64,000 nucleotides of DNA from Ophiobolus disseminans (Eukaryota; Ascomycota; Dothideomycetes; Pleosporales; Phaeosphaeriaceae), in contig MU006244.1 of assembly GCA_010093685.1 (NCBI GenBank), positions 434,001-498,000 on the forward strand, written 5' to 3'. Below the pieces are notes generated by a model. It was not told where the DNA came from, did not search any database, and saw nothing but the letters and a program-made list of their open reading frames with translations. Every line of letters begins with the position of its first letter. The first letter of the stretch is position 1. Position numbers and translations under genes: made by a program. This document shows, piece by piece, positions 32,675-43,256 of this stretch.

Positions 32675-32915
32675 CTTGGCCCGTAGCGTCCGTCCGCCCC
32701 AGAAGGAGTCCTCCACAACCGAGCGGCGCAACTATGCCGTAATTGTGCAGCAGAAGGGTTTAGAGATGTTATTCCGTTGTCAGAGGTGTGAGAAGATGGG
32801 TCTTCATTGTTTTGTGGATACTGAGTCGGGTCGCTGTGCTGGGTGCATTGCAGTAGGCGCTAAGTGTAGCCTTTTGTTACGAACAGAGGTCAGGACATAT
32901 CGATTGTTCGGGTGA
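32675..32915 (+). pseudogene. Transposon-associated Cys-rich ORF fragment
   Basis: A frame of about 80 codons lies immediately after the solo LTR and runs into the second inverted arm. It contains six cysteines with spacing C-2-C-6-C-8-C-2-C-6-C in FRCQRCEKMGLHC and RCAGCIAVGAKC. That is the same register as a fungal Zn2Cys6 cluster, but without the usual Arg/Lys-rich loop. The LTR splits it from whatever coding sequence preceded it. It may be a zinc-binding protein of the mobile element. I do not recognise a named family. Confidence 0.45.
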
Positions 32916-33349
32916 GGACAATCAGCCCGCCCGAAGTGGGGCAGTGCAACCACGTCACGTGACTACCATCGCGCCAAGACAGACCATCTTGCAATGGCAG
33001 AACATCTTGCAATGGCAGACCATCTTGCAATGGCAGACCATCTTGCAATGGCAGACCATCTTGCAATGGCAGACCATCTTGCAATGGCAGACCATCTAGC
33101 AATGGCACGCAGGTATATAGATACCCACAATGAGCTCCTACAGCTCATCGTGTTCAACTCAATACAACAATCTTGATACAGCCTTCCCAGCAACTCTGAT
33201 CTCTGTAAACTGTAGTGATACCTTGCGACTACTCTCTCTGTTCTCCCGGTTAGAGCTGTTGCAACCCCCCTGTCTGTCTATCTGCAAAACCCAACCCTTG
33301 TGCCTCAGAACACCGGAGATATCATCTCTACTTCCGAGTGCCCTTCACA
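32875..33349 (-). repeat. LTR-like repeat, arm B of an inverted pair (475 bp)
   Basis: This is the reverse complement of 31979-32357, with the same TG...CA ends. It is about 100 bp longer because an 18-bp word present once in arm A occurs about seven times here. The two arms could pair into a long stem around a 517-bp centre. No perfect target duplication is seen (CCTTT before, ATTAT after). Confidence 0.75.
32983..33108. repeat. 18-bp tandem repeat, about 7 copies
   Basis: The unit is ACCATCTTGCAATGGCAG. Copy 2 starts AACATC and copy 7 reads ACCATCTAGC; the others are identical. The opposite inverted arm (near 32239-32255) holds a single copy, so the expansion happened after the arms were made. 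It is open in frames on both strands, giving repeated MADHLA or ARWSAI peptides, which I regard as incidental. There are no spacers, so it is not a CRISPR array. Confidence 0.95.
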
Positions 33350-33982
33350 ATTATAGTGCTGCAGCAAACATAGCGCGTACTATATACAACTAACAAGCGT
33401 TACCGCAGCGTTGAGAGCTATTAGGATGGCTTTATATTTACTAACGAGGCTCACTGCGCGCTCGACAACTTCCCAGATAAGTGGATATTGCGCGTAATTA
33501 GCCAGCGTAACTTGCTAGATAACATCGTTGAACAGCGCGATTGCGTCCCTAACAGCGTCCACTTTGCAGCTTGTGTCAGTGGCGCATAGGGATCACTGGG
33601 TGAAAGAACATGAGGTAGGAGAATCGTGAGGATTGTGCTACTGAGGGGAGAGAAATCTATCTAAGTGAGGTCGCGTGCTAAGCCTTTGTAGGACTAGCGC
33701 GTGGGCAAGCTGAGATCAGATGAAGAGGAGCCTCGGGCATAGCCCTCGGACCCTACGGGCTGACAGCTTGGATTAACTATTACACTAAGGCAGAGGAACT
33801 AACGTTCTACAACGATAAGTACGACAACGTAGAGCTAATTAAGCTACCTCCTCGCCCACGCTAGCGCCCAGCAACTGAAACTGAAGCGCAGTATGAGGAG
33901 CGATTGGCGCAATAGAAAGCAGAAAAGCGCGCTAGCTAGTAGTTATAAAGCCGGGAAACTCTATGCGCACGAGCTACTATAC

Positions 33983-34261
33983 TGTAAGAGGTTAGACCTC
34001 TACTGTCCTCAGTGGATACACTTCGGTTCATTGGAACGTCATGGAACGTCATGGAATGTCCTGGAACGTCATGGAATGTCCTGGAACTAGCCAGAACAAG
34101 ATATGTTCTTCTGACAGCTGACAAATGCTGATGTATGTAGAAACTTCCAGAAGCCAGCAGTCTGCTATAAAGTCAGCCTGCTCTCTGGCTCTAGATAGAC
34201 TCCATCGAATTCATCTCTGTTCAACCTAGCCTTCCTGCTGTCTTCAGCCTGGCCCCTTACA
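33983..34261. mobile_element. Solo LTR (279 bp) with perfect TATAC target duplication
   Basis: It begins TGTAAGAGG and ends CCCCTTACA, with inverted ends TGTAAG/CTTACA. TATAC occurs on both sides (33978-33982 and 34262-34266). It splits a Tc1/mariner transposase relic, and the transposase frame resumes on the far side. It contains five 10-bp tandem units (34033-34082). Confidence 0.9.
34033..34082. repeat. 10-bp tandem repeat, 5 copies
   Basis: Alternating units GGAACGTCAT and GGAATGTCCT, five in total, lie inside the solo LTR. The units differ by C/T and A/C changes. Confidence 0.9.
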
Positions 34262-34858
34262 TATACCGACAAGCTCCTCCCAGTATACACTGCTGCGTAA
34301 CATTAACCTCAAGCACGCTCAAACGAGTTACTCAGCCAGCTCCACCGTAACGATTGCTACAACTAGTACCTTATTGATGATAATGATCCCAGCCACAGTA
34401 CTCGTAATCCGCGCTTGCTGCCAGCACTATATCGTTGCCGTAAAAGAGTTGAGCGTCTCATGCACCCAGCCAAATCACCTGATCTCAACCTAATAGAAGG
34501 CATCTGGAACATTATCAAGGAGCGCGTACGCTGCAAGCTTCACAACATCAACACCATAGACGAGCTTAAGGCAGCACTGCAGCAGGAGTGGAAAGCAGTT
34601 ACTCAGGATCAAATACAAGCTTGTATCAATGAGATGCCGTACCGCATTGGGCAGGTGTTTGCGCACTCTGACAAGCGCTGCAAAACAAGCCTCTGGTGAT
34701 TTGCAACACCAAAAAAGCTCGTGTTGGGCGCGTCTATACATAATTGAAAAGCCTTATCAATTTTAGCTCAATTGAACATGTGGTTGTGTAGTTGCAATGC
34801 GCATTTTGGTGATGTTTACACTGTGAAGCGCATCGATGGGGCATCCAGGGATCACGAA

Positions 34859-36821
34859 CAAGGGGGGTGCACGAACGGATTGGGACCCACCCCAGCACAC
34901 GGGCCATAGAAGCACACTGGAGATTCCTTACGCCAATAGAAACTTGCATATATTTCGAGAACGCTCAATGACTGTACATACAGCACACAGCCATGGCCCC
35001 TAAAACACCTCAATGTTGTCTTACTGCTCAAGAACGCGGCCATATCCACGCTCTCCTCCACCAAGCTGGTTGGTCATACGCAAGGATCTCACGTGTCCTT
35101 GAGATCCCGTACGAGACTGTTTGCTATTGCACTTTTGGTCCAGTCACACCTCAGAAGCCTCCTTCTGGCCGACCACCTCTCTTGAATACTCCTCTCTGCC
35201 AACGTCTTGTTTCACATGCTACAGCCTCTCAAGAACAACAGCTTAAGCCTTTTGAAGAGATTGCCCACAAGCTGAATATTCACGTTTGATGGAAGGCACA
35301 AGTTTTGGCATGATTGATGTGTGTATTGGTAGGCGCGTGAGAGCCTGTACGAGGCTCTCAGAGGCTGCCAAGGCACTAGCTACGCGCGATCACGTGAAAG
35401 GTATCAGTGGACCATCGGCTCTGTCCAACAACGTTGACAACCGTACGTTAACAAAGGCCTTCACCAAAGAAGGATACTACCAACATGTAGCTACAGAGAA
35501 GCCTTTTCTTACAGAAAAACATATTAACAACTGCTTGTTTTGGACAGAGATAGCTAAGAATTGGTCACAAGATATCTGGAACTGTATCATCTGGAGTGAT
35601 TGTGATGGGTTAGACCCATGCAGGATGTCAGCCTGGCACCTTAGTTCACATGGTACACTGTGGACTGCATCTCCACGTGACTCTTAGTCACTGGCTTACT
35701 CATCATGTTGTGTATATAATCGCTCTATGTAGCTCTCTCAATACAACAACCTTCTTCTCACTTTTGCCCTGTCTCCTACATCCGACACAGGACCCACTAG
35801 TGGGTTTGAGAGCGGCGCAGCCACGCCTCACATGTCTTCATGCTGCATAAATATCGACTACGCAAGTTGAACACCGTTGATTCAACTTGTGCCTGCCTTT
35901 TGGCCGGGGCTGGTGCATGTAGTCGTGCCTATTTCCTTTTTGAGGTTCAACCCCTTACAGTGATGAGGGAGCTTTCCAATGTGGGAGAGGGAAAGTCTGT
36001 GTAACACAGAGATTTAAGGAGAAATATCTCTAAGCTTTTTACGTGCCAAAGTTTAAAGACTTTGCCTGCGTGCACGTGTGGGCTTGTATTGGTGTAGATG
36101 GCTCAAACGGACCTCTCTTCATTTGGGAGAGAGAGAAGATTGGCAATATCTGCTCTGCTGCGTTTATTCAGCATATTATTCCTCTTATTTAAACCTTCAA
36201 AGAGGAGCATGAGGTTTTCCGTGGGGGTAGTGGAAACAGCCTCCTTATGCAGGATGGGGCTTCATCTCATACAGCCTATGCCACTGAAAAAGCCCTGTAC
36301 AAGAGAGCAATCCAGCTACTCTAATGGCCAGCCAACTCTCTAGACTTGAATCCAATTGAGAACGTATAAAGATTGTTGAAATATAGGGTTCAAAGCCACT
36401 TTGCAGAGACTAAAGAGAAGCTGATTGCCTGTATTTGGGAGGAGTGGGCAAAGATCAAGCTGAAGGATATCTGTAAGTAGTTGGGAGCAGGAGACGAAGT
36501 GTAGTGTAAGGTGTAGTGTTGTCTGGTTGACTGAGGTGTCCGTGATCTAAGCTTATATACATGAAGTGGTGGGCTGATTGGCCAGTGGATAATCCACGTG
36601 ACCATGCAAGGTGCCCTGGGCTTACAATATCCAAAAGTATTGTACAAACATGAACAAGCGTTGCCAGGCTGTACAGAAGGCTGAGGGGGGCCACACGCCA
36701 TACTGAGGCACTGGACTAGTACAAATTTGTATGTAAAATATACTGTATTTGTGACAAATTTGATGCATTTCCATAGCCTGTGTGCTGGGGTAGGTCCCAA
36801 TCCGTTCGTGCACCTCCCTTG
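34859..36821 (+). mobile_element. Second Tc1/mariner element, degenerate, with about 50-bp inverted ends
   Basis: Inverted ends are at 34861-34911 and about 36771-36820. Both contain GTGCACGAACGGATTGGGAC followed by CCCAGCACAC. The transposase starts at 34993 (MAPKTPQCCLTAQERG), with a helix-turn-helix N-terminus up to a stop at 35287. The frame then resumes through a region ending in IWNCIIWSD before a solo LTR at 35626. The C-terminal half lies at about 36030-36476: VHVWACIGVDGSNGP, LLMQDGASSHTAY (second Asp) and LDLNPIENV (last acidic residue), with at least three stops. It is dead by stops, by the LTR and by an unexplained stretch at 35793-35950. A clean TA duplication is not evident. Confidence 0.8.
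35626..35787 (+). mobile_element. Solo LTR (162 bp) with perfect CAGGA target duplication
   Basis: It starts TGTCAGCCTGGC and ends ACATCCGACA. CAGGA precedes (35621-35625) and follows (35788-35792) it. A nearly identical copy lies in reverse orientation at 51681-51843. A TATATAA-like promoter word (TGTATATAATCGC) is centred in the LTR. It inserted into the transposase gene of the Tc1/mariner element 34859-36821. Confidence 0.92.
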
Positions 36822-38491
36822 AATAATTGCAATACCTGGTGTCCCAGCACACAGGGAGGGACATTAGTTGTCAGGCTTAGCCCTTTTGCTAGCTGTTCGC
36901 AGGTGCCAAGCCAGTGAGGGCTTAGCTCCACTCAGGTTGGACTAGCGTCATTCTGCTCTTCCCTTTGAGCCTCCGTAGCCTCACAATCCATCACTCAGTT
37001 CGCCCACTCTTCCCTCTCAGTCCATCACTAGCTCTTACCGTACACCTTGCTGAGAGGGAGGTTGGTACTAAGCGAAGGCCACTGACCTCCGTTACTGTTC
37101 GGCAGCCTCCAGGTCCTGCCCGTGAGAGCAGTCACGTTCTGCCAAGGAGCCTGCCTGTTTGGGCTTAGCCCGTTTCCATCTCCATCAACTCACCTGAGTT
37201 TCCGATAGTAGTTCATCACCAATTCCATCCACTTCCACGTGTCCACTCTTGTGCCTCTCATCATTTACAGTTCAGCCAGCGTCTTTCCACCGATACCGTG
37301 GCATATCTGCTCGCCTCCACGCTGCCCGACACGAACCTGCTCGCCGTGAATGAATAAAAACCCGACATACCCCGACAAACCTACATGCGGCTAAATTGCT
37401 ATTGTAAACTCCTGCAGTCGTCCATCTCTTCCTACTGGGATCTCGAGAGTCTACACGAATATTGACTTCTTCGGCGATTTCCCCTACGATCACTACAACG
37501 CAATGCATGCTCAGAAAGTCTGCACAGTCAGCGATGCACAGTCAGCGATTTCTGCTCCATCAGTGCCACTCGAAACATAAGTCAGACACATTTGAGGCAT
37601 ATGGGATCAGATCGAGGATGTGGGTCAAAGGTTCACCCTACTGTACTAGCGCTTAGCTCTACGTAGTACACCTGGAGCCGTGCACAGGTCTTGTCCAAAT
37701 GCACCAGCAAATGTGTACTGGAACTCCGATCTATGTCCAGTTGATCGGTGCCTTTTATGGAGACTGATCCCCCGATGTACGCAAAACTTACTGTTCACGC
37801 GACCGAGCTGACTACGAGGCGCCTTCGAAATGCTTCTCGCCCGATGGTGGTGGAGAACACCTAGTCTTAGTAACCGGAAGTCAGGCACCGAGTTCGATGA
37901 ACGGTATACTCGTTGTGGGAACTGATCATCATCGCCAAGTACCAAGCGCCACAACCGCCAAGTCATGCTCTTCATCGTCATCCCGCCGTTACAACACCAC
38001 TTCTACGAACATCTCATAAGCGCGCCCTTCCATCTCATCATTGGCCGGACTGACCCCCACTGTCAGGCGTTCCACAAAGATGCCTCACGCGAGTCTCTTG
38101 GCCGCCACGAGTCCGCCGAGATGCATTCCGCCGCCAAGAAGAGGTTATCTTCCGCCCAGGCGGGTCAACATGTGCTACAGGCCCACAATGACATCGTCCC
38201 AGAGATATTGTGTCTGCGAAACCGCGCATTTTGTGCTTGGATCGGGCGCTCCGCTACCTAAGTTCATTTTATGGTTACATGCGCCAATGCGTGGGATCCT
38301 GTGGAGTCAGCGCCCATGGGGAACATTGCCCCAGCCATGGCGGAACCACTTATCGGTAGGAGGAGAAACGGTTGCCCGAAGGTGTAAGCATGCGACTATA
38401 TAAAAAGTTGTGCCGTGGATCGATGGCGCCTTGTCCAGCGTTGCTTCTCTTCAGATCTTGACTTGCGCCGAGAACTGCTTCACCTCTGACC
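36822..38491. other. Intergenic, possible transposon debris at its 5' end
   Basis: Sequence from 36840 to about 37270 has repeated words such as GCTTAGCCC and CCATCACT and no gene. I suspect an unidentified repeat. From 37272 to 38490 there are only short overlapping frames. The last 100 bp holds the promoter of the sugar transporter. Confidence 0.4.
38397..38407 (+). promoter_or_regulatory. TATA box of the sugar transporter gene
   Basis: TATATAAAAAG lies 85 nt upstream of the start codon at 38492, a good match in sequence and distance. The leader between them is pyrimidine-rich. Confidence 0.5.
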
Positions 38492-40587
38492 ATGCCCCAA
38501 CAAAGGCCTGACATCGAGGCCACCGACCCTGAGCTGGCGTCCTCTCGCACCAGCAGTAAGACGGACCTTGGTAGCACACGCCACACGGAAAACGAACCTC
38601 AGCGACAAGCCTCCACCGCGGCAAAGCTTCGCAACCCTCTTACCGGCTTCACGGAAGAACAAACACTCATCGATGTTGAGACTTGGTGTGCCGAGAAGGG
38701 ACTCACAGCCGATCTTGACTCGTTCCGAAAGGGCGCACTGATCGCTCGTGTCGGCCAACGCGAAGATGGCTTCGAGTATGTGAACATCCTCAGCGAAGAA
38801 GAGAAAGGTTGGCTTCGGTACGAGGCTACGCATCGGTGGAGTCAGCCTTTCATGTTGTACTTTCTGGTTGTTCTCTGTGCAGGATCGGCCATCGTTCAAG
38901 GTGAGTTGTGCATGTGATGTTGCATTGAGCATACGCTTATGCCCTCGCAGGCATGGATCAGACAGCCGTGAATGGCGCTCAGGTATGAATCTTCCATCGA
39001 AATCGCATACATTTGTGCTGACAAGTCATCAGCTCTTCTACTTCCGCGAATTTGGCCTTAATGACAACGTCTGGCTCCAAGGACTGCTCAACGGCGCTCC
39101 CTACCTCTGTTCCGCAGTCATCGGTTGTTGGTCGAACGCACCTTTGAACAAGTACTTCGGCCGCCGCGGAACTATCTTCATCTCGTGCATCATCTCATTC
39201 ATCACGGGTATCTGGATGGCAGCTGCAGATAGCTGGTACAACCTCCTCATTGCGCGTTTCTTCCTCGGTTTCGCAGTTGGCGCCAAGAGTTCGACCACGC
39301 CAGTTTATGCCGCTGAATCTGCGCCCAAGAACATTCGCGGCGCCCTCACCATGATGTGGCAGATGTGGACTGCATTCGGCATCATGCTTGGCTTCATCGT
39401 GTCCGTCGCATTCCAGAACGTCACTTTCCTCGGAGAGAACTCGCCCTGGAGGTGGATGTTGGGTAGTACCAGTATCCCACCTTTCGTCGTATGTCTCCAG
39501 GTCTACTTCTGCCCCGAATCACCACGATGGTAAGTCCTTTCGACAATCATGAAATGAAACAACACTGATATCCACCAGGTATATGGAAAAAGGCAAATTC
39601 GAAAAAGCCTTCGACTCCCTCTGCCGCCTGCGCAAGCACAAAATCCAAGCCGCGCGCGACATGTACTATGCGCACAAACTGCTCGAAGTCGAAGCCGCTG
39701 AGCGCGTCGGCCGCAGCCCCTGGAAAGAATTCTTCGGCGTCCGGCGCAACCGGCGTGCAGCCCAGAGCGCCTTCTTCGTCATGTTCATGCAGCAGTTCTG
39801 CGGCGTAAACGTCATCGCATACTACTCCTCCTCCATCTTCCGCCAAGCCGGCTTCTCCCAATCAGAAGCCCTCCTCACGTCCATGGGCACAGGTATAACG
39901 AACTTCGTCTTCGCCATTCCAGCAATCTACACCATCGACACCTTTGGTCGGCGAAATTTACTCCTCACCACGTTCCCACTAATGGGCATTTGCCTCCTCT
40001 GGTGCGGCATGTCCTTCTACCTGCCCCTGCAAGCCGATGGCGTCACGCCCACGCCCGGCCGCTTGGGGTCCATCGCAGCCGCCATATACGTCTTCATGGC
40101 GGTGTATTCGCCGGGCGAGGGACCTGTGCCGTTTACGTACAGCGCTGAGGCTTTTCCGCTGCATTTGAGGGATGTGGGCATGTCCTTCGCGACCGCGACG
40201 TGCTGGGGCTTCAATTTCATCCTCTCGCTTACGTGGCCGGCGCTTGTGGATGCGTTTAGCGAACAGGGTGCTTTTGGGTGGTACGCCGCGTGGAATTTCT
40301 TCGGGTGGGTGTATTGCTACTTCTTGCTGCCCGAGACGAAGGGACTCACGTTAGAAGAGTTGGACCAGGTATTTGACGTTGGCAATCACCAGTTCTTCGG
40401 GTACTACAAGAAGAAACTGCCGTGGTATGTGCAGTCCAAGATTCTCAGGAGGGATGTTCCGACATTTCCGCCGCTGTATGAGTTGCATGATGAAGTATTG
40501 GCTGGGGAGGGGGTAATGGGACGTGGCGGGGCTGGAGCGAGTGTTGGTGCTGAGTATAAAGAGAAGAACAGTACGACGCGTGTGTAA
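38492..40587 (+). CDS. MFS sugar transporter (Sugar_tr family), 648 aa
   Basis: Four exons: 38492-38900, 38951-38982 (32 nt), 39033-39529 and 39579-40587. A hydrophilic N-terminus of about 115 residues precedes twelve predicted spans. Sugar-porter marks appear in order: MDQTAVNGAQLFYFREFG after the first span, NKYFGRRGTIF (GRR motif), AAESAPKNIRGALTMMWQMW (loop 4-5), PESPRW before the central loop, MQQFCGVNVIAYYSSSIF in TM7, DTFGRRNLL and LLPETKGLTLEELDQVFDVG at the end. It should import a sugar or polyol with protons across the plasma membrane; the specificity cannot be read from sequence. The long N-terminus and the 45-residue Gly-rich tail are somewhat longer than usual. It directly follows the transposon graveyard but has an intact frame and normal introns. 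Confidence 0.93.
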
Positions 40588-41362
40588 ATGTGGGGGTTGA
40601 TATTTGGTTGAAAGACTCGGTCGCCTCCTTCGCCGCGATCGACCAAGAGTCGGAGGTCAATTAGTAATATTAATCGTGCTGAAGATTCTCGACAAGGTGA
40701 CTTGCTTCATTCATCATGCACAGATGCCAATTCTGTAAGATCAAATCAGACTGGAGTGAAGCCAGCAAGCGGCGGCTCAGCTTTCAGTTCTTTTGAGTGT
40801 GATGATACTGCAGAGCACCCAATTGTTAGCGACCGGCATGACGCAATCTTAGAGGCTTTTGAACTTCACTAACTCTATCGCCAATTCCCTAGACGCCGGA
40901 GGGTAGTGTTTGTTAATTTTAGGTTTATTGAGATATTGTGCTATGTATACACCCCACCCCTTCTTGGGTGCCAGGATTGCCAAACATAAAGAGATATACA
41001 GTAAGAGGTGAAACGTCAATGAAGATAGTGATGTATAGGTACATACGAAAAGTAGGAAGACATGTACAGCGAAAAAGGAAGTCGTTACGTTCATCGCACT
41101 CAACAAATTGAACGCCAACAAAGAAGAAAGGTGAGGAATAAGTAGTACTTGGAAGCGAAAGTTTGAAGCAAGTACAAGAAGCGGAAACGCAGTATGAAGA
41201 CACCTGCGCCCAAGTGTGCGCCTGCGAAACTCCGAAAAAATACAAAGGAAAGACGCGCCATGATCGGATGTCATGAAGTTTAACAACGAGAAACGAAAGA
41301 TAGGAAAAGGCTTGAGGCTGAGCTCAACCGACAAACGAGATAAAGAACAACCATCACCTAAG
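40588..41362. other. Intergenic, no supported gene
   Basis: Two 3' ends meet here. Minus-strand frames at 40849-41403 are hydrophobic and low in complexity, without start context or a recognised domain, so I do not call them genes. Confidence 0.5.
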
Positions 41363-41996
41363 TCAATAATCCCCCTGCCCTGCCCACGCCACCTTCCCCT
41401 CATACATGTCCCTTCTCATCTTCTTCCCCACCTTCTCATCCCCATCATCCAACCCACTACTCTCCTCCTCCTTAACATCGCCCTCACCATCCCCATCCCT
41501 CTTCCTCTTCGCCTTATCATGCACAGTCTTAACATGTTCGCGCATCTTATCCTCCCTAATACCAAAGCTTCTTCCCTTACTCTTATTATGTGGCCGCTTA
41601 CTCCGCCCACATCCGTCGACGCTGCAGAAGAATTCCATCCTGCAGGAGGCGTGTACGTTATCCCAGTGGCGCCGGAAGTCTGCCTGGCGGCCGAAGATGA
41701 GTTCCGCGCACGTGGCGTCGAGGCATTTGAAGCGCCCGCCGAGGGTTACTTGGCCGATTACGGGGTCGGGGGCGGAGGTGGATTGCAGGTTGGAGGGGCG
41801 GCGGCGGCGCTTGGTGGGGAGGGTGGGGGGGGAGCGAGAGGCTGTGGGTGGAGATGTGGGTGGGATGAAGGAGAGTGTGGTGGGAGAAGTGTCGGGGGAT
41901 ATTGATAGAGAACTGTGGGATGTTACAATGTGTTTTGCGTCTATCAGGCCTGTGAGACTCACCCTTCGTGGAGACGGGCTTGACCAAATGATCCAT
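41363..41996 (-). CDS. C2H2-type zinc-finger protein, about 170 aa
   Basis: The 3' exon 41841-41363 encodes a Pro/Arg-rich start, then two finger-like units: FKCLDATCAELIFGRQ with RRHWDNVH, and FFCSVDGCGRSKR with REDKMREHVKTVH. A Lys/Arg-rich tail (KAKRKRDGDG) follows. This is a common fungal arrangement of paired C2H2 fingers, so a small nuclear DNA-binding protein is likely. No ATG opens the finger frame directly. I join it to a 34-nt exon at 41996-41963 (MDHLVKPVSTK) by a 121-nt intron (41842-41962) that keeps phase. The fingers are well supported; the start is tentative. Confidence 0.6.
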
Positions 41997-43256
41997 GTCG
42001 GATCCGAGATGATGGTGGAGCGATAGCGAGAAAGGGCTGGGACCTGATGGTGGCGTCGTTAGACTCAACTCTGTGCGATCGTGGACCAAGAAACGATGTT
42101 GAAATGCGATCCGGGGACACAAAAGAGTAATCGTTCCTCGGCGGTGTTGTGGTGACCTCTCGGCTTGAGATGGATGACTCGTCCCAGGTGCGAGCTTTCG
42201 ACAATCTTTGCGGGCAGCGAAGATTGACAAGCTGTGTAATTGTGCTCACTCAAGACAGCTGAGCAGCTGTCGTGGGATGAAAAACGAAAAAGGGTAGCCA
42301 GGGTTGGGGACATGCTGCAGCAGGCGGGCTGAAACATGTCAAGTGTGGTATTTACATGGCAATGTCGAAACCATCCGAATGTCGAACTCAAGAATAAATC
42401 TTGAAGACTTTGAGAGGTTAATAGAGGTTTGCGCGTGGCCCGGGAAGTCGAGGTCCATGGCTGGCGATTACTTACTGTTTTACAGTTGTCTTGGTTCTAC
42501 GATTAAGTAAAACGCAATACAAGGAACCGCATGAATATGACAATAAATGAAGAACAGACGACAAGAAGAACTCGATGTATTTACCCACCTAAATTACGGA
42601 TTTCACCTCGAAAAGCAGGTCCGGAGAAGGGGCTATCACCAGGATGACGCAGGTAGGTCAATGTACCTTGAGTGGAGGTCGTTCGAGTTCGAGGAGCCCA
42701 GTGTGGAGACTGGCCCGCTCGATTACGTACGGTAAGGGGATTCCAAAACTGACTCCATGGAGCCTGCTGGTCGACGGAAGTTGGCCACGATGCGAATGGA
42801 GGGGAATGGTTCACGCGAGTACGACGTATCACGCATTGCTTACCTAGGGTCCAGTTGGAACGATTCCGGTGGAGGGGTCGAAGCGTCAATCTAACCCAGC
42901 TTACCTTTGAGAGAGTCCGTCCTCGTAGGGGGAACGAAGAGTATCCTGGAAAGGCCTGAGAGAGTGGTGTCATACCATAGTGCTAGTCGCCGAGATGGCA
43001 GTTGCTGATTCCGACGTCGTTGGTTAAGCAAGAGTCAAACGAAGTCATCTCTAGTCCATGTTTCGAAAGGAAGAACAGGCTCCGGAATACTAAACAATCC
43101 TCCAGTATTCCATCCGAGATATCGGGGCTAGCTGGACACGGCCGACTGAATCCAGGCTTCCATCCTGCTGGTAGTGGTTTTCTAATCCCCCATAGAACGG
43201 GCTCTGTGGCTGGAGTGTGTCCTTGAAATCATAAGCTAAGACATCAAGGAGTGCAC
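41997..43256. other. Intergenic, no supported gene
   Basis: Short frames on both strands (for example 42581-42973) have no recognised product. Nothing repetitive was noticed. Confidence 0.45.

Larger units (their letters stand above)
33393..34699 (+). pseudogene. Tc1/mariner transposase relic, split by a solo LTR
   Basis: The frame resembles a fungal Tc1/mariner DDE transposase but has many stops. The first catalytic region reads FTNEAHC (usual Asp changed to Asn). Later KAEELTFYND and LPPRPR are typical linker sequence, then DNDPSHSTRNPR, with the second catalytic Asp. The C-terminal block 34415-34699 carries HPAKSPDLNLIEGIWNIIK, with the final acidic residue. A solo LTR at 33983-34261 interrupts it. 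The N-terminal DNA-binding part is missing. Many stops replace Gln, Trp or Arg codons, consistent with RIP-type C-to-T decay. Confidence 0.8.

Noticed and set aside
32983..33108. CRISPR-like array
   Set aside because: The units are direct tandem copies without spacers, in a eukaryotic genome, inside an LTR-like arm.
41842..41962. N-terminal extension of the C2H2 protein beginning MSLTGLIDAK
   Set aside because: That frame opens with GTG, not ATG. The GTGAGT there is better read as a splice donor.
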